Shown here piece by piece: positions 1 through 5,649 of a stretch of 5,726 nt of DNA (its first letter is position 1; the number at the start of each line of letters is the position of its first letter). A program made the translations under genes and the position numbers. Below the pieces are notes generated by a model. It had not been told where the DNA came from. It made no database searches and worked only from the letters and a program-made list of their open reading frames with translations. This DNA is from Myxococcota bacterium (GTDB taxonomy: Bacteria > Myxococcota > Polyangia > GCA-2747355 > JAKLHH01). Location of the stretch: positions 1 to 5,726 of the forward strand of contig JAKLHH010000559.1 in assembly GCA_022710245.1 (NCBI GenBank), given 5' to 3'.

Positions 1-52
1 GGCCCTCCGGCCCGGTGACGCTCTGCTGCCTCAGCCGCGTCCTCGTGGCGCT
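1..52 (+). repeat. Direct repeat, left copy (49/52 identical to 5675-5726)
   Basis: Bases 1-52 align without gaps to bases 5675-5726. They differ only at 13 (c/g), 25 (g/t) and 37 (g/t). Both copies sit in the same reading frame and encode the same leader motif (PSG-x-VTL-x-CLS-x-VLVA). The alignment reaches both window edges, so the true repeat boundaries are not visible and the repeated unit may be much longer, up to a whole gene. Confidence 0.9.
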
Positions 53-2414
53 CGCCACGGGCGCCCCCGCCAGCGCCGACCAGAGCAGCCGGAGCTCAGG
101 CCCACGGGGCGTGGTCGTGGAGACGCCGCGCCGCGGGGAGGACCTCTTCGGCTACCTCCGGCGGCAGGGTCCGCAGGGCAAGGACGCTCACGCGCTCTAT
201 CAGCGGCTCGTCGGGGCCGCGAGCGCCTTCAAGGAGGGAGACGCCATCCTCGGCGTCGCCGCCGCCGACGCGCGCTCCCGCGCGAACGCCAGGCGGCTCC
301 TGGCGGCCACGCGGATCGGCGCCATGCACCGGAGCCCCCTCTACCGCGACGAGCTCCAGGCGGCCGCCTGGGCGGGCATCGATCGCGCGGCCTTCGCCAG
401 GGTGGAGGGCTGGACGCTGGCGCAGCTGAAGACGTTCCTGCTCACCCGCCCCGAGGCCGAGATCAAGGGCGTCATGCGCGGGCTCTCGAGCGACGTCATC
501 GCCTCGGTGGTCAAGCTGATGTCGAACCGCGAGCTGACCGCCGTCAGCGGCAAGGTCTTCAACCCGCTGCCGAACAGCAAGGTGGGCTCGAAGGGCTACA
601 TGGGCGCGCGCGTGCAGCCGAACTCGCCGACCGACAACCCCGAGGACGTGGTCTGGCAGATGTTCGACGCCATGGCCTACGGCGTCGGCGACGTGGTCTA
701 CGGCACCAACCCGGGCTCGGGCGACCCGCAGACGGTGGCTCGCCTCGAGCGCGCCCAGAAGGACGTGGTCCGCACCTTCCGCCTGCAGAAGAAGATGCCC
801 TGGTGCGTGCTCACCCATATCGACACCCAGGCCGCGGTGGAGAAGCAGCAGCAGGGCAGCACCGCGCTCTGGTTCCAGAGCGTGGGCGGCAACGAGGGGA
901 TCAACGGCACCTTCGACATCTCCACCCGCAAGATGATGGCCCACGCGGCGACCCGCCGCGGCCGCTACGGGCTCTACCTCGAGACCGGGCAGGGCGCCGA
1001 CGCCACCAACGGCCACGGCTACGGCACCGACATGGGGACGCTGGAGTCGCGCAAGTACGGCCTGGCGCGGGTCCTCGGGCAGCAGGTCACGGCGGCCAAG
1101 CTGCAGCTCGGCGCGACGGGGAGCGGCCGGGCCGCGGCGGCGCGCGCGCTGCGCAAGGCGGGCGGCCGGGAGCCGTGGATGATCGTCAACGACGTGGCGG
1201 GCTTCATCGGCCCCGAGGTCTTCAAGTCGCGCCGGCAGCTGGTGCGCGTGGCCCTCGAGGACCTGGTGATGGGCAAGCTCCACGGCCTGACCATGGGCCT
1301 CGACGTCTGCGCCACCCTGCACATGGACCTCGGGCCGAAGGACCTGGAGTGGGCCATCGACCGCATCATGCCGGCCAACCCCGGCTACCTGATGGCGCTG
1401 CCGACGAAGAACGACCCGATGCTGAGCTACCTCACCACGGCCTTCAACGACCACGTGCGGGTGCGCGAGAAGTTCGGCTACAAGGTCGACGACCGCATGT
1501 GGAGGTTCTTCCAGAAGCTCGACGTGGTGAAGGCCGACGGCACCCCGGGGCCCAACTTCGGCGACCCGGTGGCGATCTACGTGCGCTACCGCCAGGCCAG
1601 GGGGGACCGCCGCCCGGCCGCGACCATCTACGCCGAGGGCCAGGCGAAGGCGCGGCAGGTGATCGCGCGCGGCGTGCCGCTGGCGATGGGGCACGGCAAG
1701 CGAAGCTCGGACCTCGCCCCGAAGCTCGCGCGCGACGTCAGCCGCTTCGTCAAGAACGCCAAGCGCTGCCTGCGCGCCGAGCTCTCCGCCGAGTGCCTCG
1801 CGGGCATCCCGCGCGCGGTCCAGATCGCCACCACCTCGACGGACCGCGAGGACTACATCAACCACCCGGTGAGCGGCGAGACGCTGAGCCCCGAGGCGCT
1901 CCGCGCGCTGCAGGGCCTGCGCGCCCGGCGGCAGGGCCGCGGCCCCGAGGTGCAGATCGTCATCTCCGAGGGGCTCAACGCGAACGCCCTGCAGGACCCG
2001 GGGCACCTGGCGCCCTACCTGGCCGAGCTTCGGCGCCGCCTGGCCGCGCGCGGGATCGACGTCGCCGAGGAGCACGTCGTGGTGAAGAACGGCCGCGTGC
2101 GCGCCGGCTACCGCGTCGGCGAGGCGCTCTTCGCCGACGCGAGCGGGGCGGGGACGCCGAAGGTGGTCGTGCACCTCATCGGCGAGCGCCCGGGGACGAT
2201 GCACAACAACTTCTCCGCCTACATCGTCGCCGCTACCCCGCAGCTCTGGAGCTCGAGCGCGGCGGCCTACGCGCGCGGCGAGATGAAGGGCCAGGTGGAC
2301 CACAACCTCGCCAGGCTGGTCTCCGGGATCTCCGACACCGCGCTCAGGCCCGAGGAGGCCGTGCGGCAGACGGTGGACTACGTGGTGCAGCTCCGCGCCG
2401 GTCAGGGGCGCTGA
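1..2414 (+). CDS. eutBC: Ethanolamine ammonia-lyase, EutB-EutC fusion with N-terminal export-like leader (5' partial)
   Basis: This enzyme family uses adenosylcobalamin to convert ethanolamine to acetaldehyde and ammonia (EC 4.3.1.7). Numbering is from the in-frame GTG at 15. The EutB domain spans about residues 40-600. Substrate-site residues known from E. coli EutB can be matched by motif: R199 and Q201 (ARVQPN), N232 (GTNP), E323 (LETGQG), F397 (GFIGPE) and D430 (GLDVC). From about residue 610 the chain continues as EutC, with VQIVISEGLN at 646-655, GERPG at 723-727 and VDHN at 761-764. The first ~95 residues of a standalone EutC are missing. Relative to E. coli there are about 32 extra residues between E323 and F397. 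Residues 1-21 resemble a signal peptide ending in ASA before D22. The frame is open to the window edge, and comparison with 5650-5726 suggests the real start lies upstream, so GTG 15 is probably internal. The HAD gene follows after 6 bp. Catalytic identity is secure; cellular location is inferred. Confidence 0.93.
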   Translation, partial: PSGPVTLCCLSRVLVALATGAPASADQSSRSSGPRGVVVETPRRGEDLFGYLRRQGPQGKDAHALYQRLVGAASAFKEGDAILGVAAADARSRANARRLLAATRIGAMHRSPLYRDELQAAAWAGIDRAAFARVEGWTLAQLKTFLLTRPEAEIKGVMRGLSSDVIASVVKLMSNRELTAVSGKVFNPLPNSKVGSKGYMGARVQPNSPTDNPEDVVWQMFDAMAYGVGDVVYGTNPGSGDPQTVARLERAQKDVVRTFRLQKKMPWCVLTHIDTQAAVEKQQQGSTALWFQSVGGNEGINGTFDISTRKMMAHAATRRGRYGLYLETGQGADATNGHGYGTDMGTLESRKYGLARVLGQQVTAAKLQLGATGSGRAAAARALRKAGGREPWMIVNDVAGFIGPEVFKSRRQLVRVALEDLVMGKLHGLTMGLDVCATLHMDLGPKDLEWAIDRIMPANPGYLMALPTKNDPMLSYLTTAFNDHVRVREKFGYKVDDRMWRFFQKLDVVKADGTPGPNFGDPVAIYVRYRQARGDRRPAATIYAEGQAKARQVIARGVPLAMGHGKRSSDLAPKLARDVSRFVKNAKRCLRAELSAECLAGIPRAVQIATTSTDREDYINHPVSGETLSPEALRALQGLRARRQGRGPEVQIVISEGLNANALQDPGHLAPYLAELRRRLAARGIDVAEEHVVVKNGRVRAGYRVGEALFADASGAGTPKVVVHLIGERPGTMHNNFSAYIVAATPQLWSSSAAAYARGEMKGQVDHNLARLVSGISDTALRPEEAVRQTVDYVVQLRAGQGR
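3..77 (+). other. Signal-peptide-like leader of the lyase
   Basis: These codons read PSGP followed by a hydrophobic run (VTLCCLSRVLVALATG) and a typical signal peptidase I site, APASA before DQ. The mature EutB homology begins only about 18 residues further on, so the leader is extra to the family fold. One Arg (codon 36-38) interrupts the hydrophobic core and weakens the prediction. The matching codon in the downstream copy is Leu. The first two bases (gg) fit the end of an Arg codon, as in the downstream copy. Confidence 0.6.
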
Positions 2415-2420
2415 GGCCGG

Positions 2421-3269
2421 GTGCTCGCGATGACCCGATGGCTGCTCGGTCTCCTCCTGCTGCTCGTGGCGCTCACCTCCAGCCTCGCGCGGGCCGACCC
2501 GCTCGGGCGCCTGCCCGGGGAGGTGCGGCGCTTCCTCGACCACCTCCCGACGCCGCCAGCGGGGCAGCGGCTGATCGCGGTCTTCGATCACGACAGGACC
2601 GTGGTCCGACCCGATCTCGGCGAGCAGTTCATGAAGTGGATGCTGCGCAAGCGCCACTTCCCGCGGCAGGGCCAGCAGGCGCTGCAGCGGGCCTGGCGGC
2701 GCCACCAGCAGGGGAGGCTCGAGGACCTCGAGCTCTTCAAGCTCGCGGTGACCGCCATGGCCGGGCTGAAGGAGTCCCGCGTGCGGGAGCTCGCCGCCCG
2801 CTACTACCGGCTCGGGTTCGGCGGCTTCGAGGGGCAGATCTTCGCCCCCCAGCGAGCGCTGATCGAGGAGCTGCAGCGGCGGGGGGTCGAGGTCTACCTC
2901 GTCAGCGCCTCGAGCCCATGGCTCATCGAGGAGAGCGCGAAGCGGCTGGGCGTGCCCGCGGGCCGCGTGATCGCGATGACCGCGGAGGTGGACGCGAGCG
3001 GCCGCCTGACCCGCGAGCTCACCCCGCCGCTGCCGTGGAAGGAGGGCAAGGTCGACGCGATCCGCGCGCGCGGCCTGACCGCCCGCGGCCCCATCATCTT
3101 GGCCGCGGGCGACAGCGCGGGCGACCTGCGCATGCTCGAGCTCCCCGCGGCCTCGGGCGGCCTCAGCCTGGCGGTGAACCCGCAGCAGACCCCGAGGGTC
3201 GCGCGGGCGGCGAGGGAGCACGGCTGGGCGAGCGTCCAGCTCGGACCCGCTGACCTCTTGCGTCCCTGA
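2421..3269 (+). CDS. Exported HAD-superfamily phosphatase (PSP/phosphorylcholine-phosphatase-like)
   Basis: This is a 282-residue haloacid-dehalogenase-type phosphohydrolase using an aspartyl-phosphate intermediate. Motif I is DHDRT at residues 56-60, with D56 as nucleophile and D58 as acid/base. Motif II is S162 in YLVSAS, motif III is K210 in KEGK, and motif IV is GDSAGD at 230-235. A helical cap lies between motifs I and II. The N-terminus is a strong signal peptide: Arg-Trp, a leucine-rich core, then ARA cleavage before D26. The GTG start at 2421 has GAGG four bases upstream; ATG 2430 is an equally plausible start and gives the same mature protein. It lies 6 bp after the lyase stop, so co-expression is likely. 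HAD enzymes of this layout include phosphoserine phosphatases and the periplasmic Pseudomonas phosphorylcholine phosphatase, which also accepts phosphoethanolamine. By context phosphoethanolamine is an attractive substrate here, but that is inference. Confidence 0.85.
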   Translation: MLAMTRWLLGLLLLLVALTSSLARADPLGRLPGEVRRFLDHLPTPPAGQRLIAVFDHDRTVVRPDLGEQFMKWMLRKRHFPRQGQQALQRAWRRHQQGRLEDLELFKLAVTAMAGLKESRVRELAARYYRLGFGGFEGQIFAPQRALIEELQRRGVEVYLVSASSPWLIEESAKRLGVPAGRVIAMTAEVDASGRLTRELTPPLPWKEGKVDAIRARGLTARGPIILAAGDSAGDLRMLELPAASGGLSLAVNPQQTPRVARAAREHGWASVQLGPADLLRP

Positions 3270-3279
3270 GCAGGCTCCT

Positions 3280-3332
3280 CTCGACCCCTCGAGGATAGCA
3301 ACCGCGCACCGGGTGCGCGCGCCTTCCGCGCG
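3280..3332 (+). other. Spacer with several hairpins between the HAD gene and the Uma2 gene
   Basis: The 92-bp gap holds three inverted repeats. CTCGA/TCGAG lies at 3280-3293 with a 4-nt loop. CGCGCAC/GTGCGCG lies at 3303-3319 with a 3-nt loop. CGCGCG/CGCGCG lies at 3316-3332 with a 5-nt loop. The last two overlap by four bases and cannot form together. No T-tract follows any of them, so intrinsic termination is uncertain. They could mark the end of the lyase-HAD transcript or simply reflect high GC. Confidence 0.35.
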
Positions 3333-3346
3333 TCGGCTCGCCGCGC

Positions 3347-3352
3347 TATAGT
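3347..3352 (+). promoter_or_regulatory. Possible -10 box (TATAGT) for the Uma2 gene
   Basis: TATAGT matches the sigma-70 -10 consensus at 5 of 6 positions and stands out in a GC-rich spacer. It ends 9 bases before the ATG at 3362, so transcription would begin at or within a few bases of the start codon, giving a leaderless or near-leaderless mRNA. No Shine-Dalgarno sequence precedes the ATG, which agrees with this. The -35 position (TTCCGC at 3324-3329, 17-bp spacing) is a poor match. Confidence 0.45.
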
Positions 3353-3361
3353 TCCCGGGCT

Positions 3362-3925
3362 ATGGTCACGCCTGATGCACGACCCGCCCGGGTGACATGG
3401 ACCTACGCCGACTATCGGGGGCTCCCCGACGACGGCAACCGCTACGAGATCATCGACGGAGAGCTCCTGGTGACCCCCGCCCCGACGACCACGCATCAGA
3501 AGATCTCCAAGCGCATCCACTTCGCCCTGATGGCCCAGCTCGAGCAGCGTGGCCTCGGCGTCGTCTACTACGCGCCGATCGACGTCATCTTCTCCGAGAC
3601 GCAGACGGTGCAGCCCGACCTCCTCGTCGTGCGCGCGGGCCGCGAGGGCATCATCACCGAGCGCGGCGTCGAGGGTGCGCCGGACCTGATCATCGAGATC
3701 CTCTCGCCCCGCACCGCCAGCACCGACCGCACGCAAAAGCAGAAGCTGTACGCGTCGCGCGGCGTCGCCGAGTACTGGCTGGTCGACCCCGACGCCCACT
3801 CGGTCGAGGTCCTCACGCTGGGCGACGAGGGCTACACGCTGCGTGGCCGCTTCGGCCCTGGCGAGCTCGTCAGCTCGGGACTCTTCGAGCTCGACCTCCC
3901 GATCGATCCCATCTTCGCGCGCTAG
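3362..3925 (+). CDS. Uma2 family protein (DUF820, PD-(D/E)XK nuclease-like fold)
   Basis: This 187-residue protein has the usual length and pattern of the Uma2 family, predicted restriction-endonuclease-fold proteins whose biological role is largely unknown. Recognisable blocks are RYEIIDGEL (27-35), QPDLLVV with D86, IIEILSP with E112, DRTQKQK with candidate catalytic K126, and VAEYWLVDP (135-143). The D-E-K arrangement suggests an intact nuclease-like site. There is no signal peptide, in contrast to every neighbour, so it should be cytosolic. It is separated by spacers on both sides and has its own candidate -10 box and a hairpin at its stop codon, so it looks like an independent unit sitting within the exported-enzyme cluster. 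Uma2 genes commonly occur as many scattered paralogues in cyanobacteria and some other large-genome bacteria. Nothing here indicates a partner toxin, antitoxin or methylase. Confidence 0.9.
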   Translation: MVTPDARPARVTWTYADYRGLPDDGNRYEIIDGELLVTPAPTTTHQKISKRIHFALMAQLEQRGLGVVYYAPIDVIFSETQTVQPDLLVVRAGREGIITERGVEGAPDLIIEILSPRTASTDRTQKQKLYASRGVAEYWLVDPDAHSVEVLTLGDEGYTLRGRFGPGELVSSGLFELDLPIDPIFAR

Positions 3926-3941
3926 CCCGCTGGAGCGGGCT
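3924..3941 (+). terminator. Hairpin at the Uma2 stop codon, possible terminator
   Basis: AGCCCGCT and AGCGGGCT form an 8-bp perfect inverted repeat around GG (effectively a 7-bp stem with a 4-nt loop). It begins inside the TAG stop codon. It is very GC-rich and well placed to end the Uma2 transcript, but no T-run follows, so classical intrinsic termination is not assured. Confidence 0.45.
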
Positions 3942-4139
3942 CGGTCGCCGCGTCCGACGCCGAGCGGCTCCGGGTCGCCCGTGCTGGGGCCGCTCTGACG
4001 CACCGTGCGGTCACGGATGGGACCGCCAACCTCTCCGAAAATCCACTACAGCGCCCGCTCCGGCCCACGGACACCCGCGCAAACAACGGACCTCCGCGAG
4101 GACGCGCTTGGCAGACCCCTTGCTCCTCGTGGCCCTCCG
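3942..4139 (+). other. Non-coding spacer before the metallophosphoesterase gene
   Basis: About 200 bp with no convincing gene. An imperfect dyad, TGACGCAC/GTGC-g-GTCA, lies at 3996-4013 and could be a protein-binding site. A slightly AT-richer patch occurs at 4036-4050, but I see no acceptable -10/-35 pair. The downstream frame is open back to a GTG at 4005, but codons 4005-4139 encode a low-complexity Pro/Arg/Ser stretch ahead of a good signal peptide and are judged non-coding. Confidence 0.4.
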
Positions 4140-5633
4140 ATGAGAGCACATCCGAGTTGGGTCGCGAGCTTGGTTGTCCTGTGTGCGGTCGCGGCGGTCT
4201 GCCTGCCGCCGGGCGTCGCTCGAGGACGGAGCCTGGTCGAGAGGCTTCGCAGGGGCCTCGACCGCGTGTTCCACCCGCGGCCGGCCGACCTCGTCATCCT
4301 CAGCGACCTGCACCTCGGCGAGGGGCCTGGCTCGCAGCTCGAGGACTTCGGGGCCGATCGCGAGCTCGTCAGCTTCGCCGACCACCTGATCACGCGCCAG
4401 CGCCGGGCGGACCGGAAGCTGAAGGTGGTCCTCGCCGGCGACACCTTCGACTTCGGCAAGGTCGCGGCCCCCGCCGGGAGCTCCGACGAGGTGAGGACCA
4501 CGCCGTCGGTGGCGAGGGCCAAGCTGCGGCAGATCCTCGCGGGCCACCCGCTCGTGGTGCAGGCCCTCGGCCGCCTGCTCGCCGCCGGCCACCAGCTGGT
4601 CGTGCTCCCCGGAAACCACGACCTCGAGCTGGGCTTCGAGGAGGTGCAGCGAGACCTGAGCCGCGCGCTGGCGCGAGAGGCCGGGCGCCACAGCGCCAGA
4701 GGCGCTCGCGTCCCCGTCCAGTTCGAGCCCTGGTTCCACCTCCACGGGGGAGTGCTCACCGAGCACGGCCAGCGCTACGAGCCGATGACGAGCCTCGACT
4801 GGAACCTGGTGCCGGTGCAGAACGCGGGCGATCCCCGCGTGCGGGCCTCCGCGACCAGCTATCTGCTCCACGAGGTCGTCAACCGGGTGAAGCGGCGCAT
4901 CGGGCACATCACCTACCTCGCGCCGGGGCCGGCCATCCTCTGGGAGGTCCTCCGCAAGGCGCCCGGCGAGACCGTGGGGCTCGGGCGCTTCGCCAGCCGC
5001 ATGATGGGCCGCTTCACGCCTGCCGGAGAGACGGACGAGGCCCTGCGCCGCGAGCATCAGGGGAGGCTCGCCCAGCTCGCCGGGACCCCTGCCCTCCTGC
5101 GCGAGATCAACGCGGCTCGCAAGACGCTCCGCCTGCCGTCGCTCTCGAGGGAGGACCTCGGCGACGTCCTGCAGCGCTTCGATCAGCTGACCGCCAAGCC
5201 CTACCTGGACCGCCAGGCCCCGACGCAGGGGGGCGCCGTGCGGAGCCTGATCGCGGCCTTCCGTGCCGGCCACGTCAAGCGCTGGCTCGATCCGTCCCTC
5301 GGCGGCACGCTGCAGCTCGGGCAGGTCTTCGCGCTCACCCAGATGGCCCGGGTGATGGTGACCGGGCACACGCACTACGCCCAGCACTACGTGCTGCAGG
5401 GGCGGGACGGCGAGCGGGAGGTGCTGAACTCGGGGACCTGGACCCCCGTCCTGAACCCGGGCGACCGGACGGTCGATCCGACCCGCTCGCTCACCTTCGT
5501 CGACGTGCACCTCGACGGTCCGCGCACCAAGACCCTGCTCCGCCGCTGGGACGGCGAGCACCGGCGCGGGGTGCTGCTGCCTGCGAAGCGGGTGGCGGGC
5601 GAGCTGCCACCGGCCGAGATGGCCGTTCACTGA
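4140..5633 (+). CDS. Exported calcineurin-like metallophosphoesterase with large internal insertion
   Basis: This 497-residue protein has the full set of two-metal phosphoesterase motifs: DLH (D56, H58), GDTFD (D101), GNHD (158-161), a histidine block around H202/EHG (208-210), and GHTH (409-412). A typical SGTWTPV strand follows at 431-437. The EHGQRYEP block and the GTWT strand resemble the UDP-2,3-diacylglucosamine-hydrolase-like branch. About 200 residues separate EHG from GHTH, holding a mostly helical Arg/Leu-rich insertion absent from compact ~240-residue relatives. ATG 4140 was chosen because it opens a signal peptide (hydrophobic core at residues 7-22, likely cleavage near GVARG), although no good Shine-Dalgarno is visible. 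It ends in tandem stops TGA-TAA, 16 bp before the next gene, so the two are probably co-transcribed. Substrate is unknown; phosphodiester or pyrophosphate hydrolysis in the envelope is plausible, including glycerophosphodiesters given the neighbours. Confidence 0.87.
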   Translation: MRAHPSWVASLVVLCAVAAVCLPPGVARGRSLVERLRRGLDRVFHPRPADLVILSDLHLGEGPGSQLEDFGADRELVSFADHLITRQRRADRKLKVVLAGDTFDFGKVAAPAGSSDEVRTTPSVARAKLRQILAGHPLVVQALGRLLAAGHQLVVLPGNHDLELGFEEVQRDLSRALAREAGRHSARGARVPVQFEPWFHLHGGVLTEHGQRYEPMTSLDWNLVPVQNAGDPRVRASATSYLLHEVVNRVKRRIGHITYLAPGPAILWEVLRKAPGETVGLGRFASRMMGRFTPAGETDEALRREHQGRLAQLAGTPALLREINAARKTLRLPSLSREDLGDVLQRFDQLTAKPYLDRQAPTQGGAVRSLIAAFRAGHVKRWLDPSLGGTLQLGQVFALTQMARVMVTGHTHYAQHYVLQGRDGEREVLNSGTWTPVLNPGDRTVDPTRSLTFVDVHLDGPRTKTLLRRWDGEHRRGVLLPAKRVAGELPPAEMAVH

Positions 5634-5634
5634 T

Positions 5635-5640
5635 AAGGGG
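5635..5640 (+). promoter_or_regulatory. Shine-Dalgarno for the gene starting at 5650
   Basis: AAGGGG overlaps the second stop codon after the metallophosphoesterase and lies 9 bases before ATG 5650, a workable spacing. It supports ATG 5650 as a start. The nearer ATG at 5645 is in another frame and hits a stop after 15 codons. Confidence 0.6.
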
Positions 5641-5649
5641 AAGAATGCG

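Noticed and set aside
2455..2510. Shared bases (ctcgtggcgctc) between the HAD leader and the end repeats
   Set aside because: The match is only about 12 bases and reflects the same Leu-Val-Ala-Leu codons in a signal peptide core. It does not extend, so it is not a third repeat copy.
96..3221. A very long open frame on the minus strand opposite the lyase and HAD genes
   Set aside because: It is low-complexity Arg/Ala/Gly/His/Leu-rich, matches no family I recognise and is antisense to two clear enzymes. Long antisense frames are expected at this GC content.
803..3253. A long plus-strand frame overlapping the lyase and HAD genes
   Set aside because: Its product is Arg/Pro/Gly-rich shadow sequence, while the other frame contains intact EutB, EutC and HAD motifs.
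4005..4139. A 45-residue N-terminal extension of the metallophosphoesterase from GTG 4005
   Set aside because: It would bury the signal peptide that begins at ATG 4140. It has no ribosome-binding site and reads as compositionally biased spacer.
4011..5630. Minus-strand open frame opposite the metallophosphoesterase
   Set aside because: Biased shadow sequence with no recognisable motif; the plus strand has all five metallophosphoesterase motifs in order.
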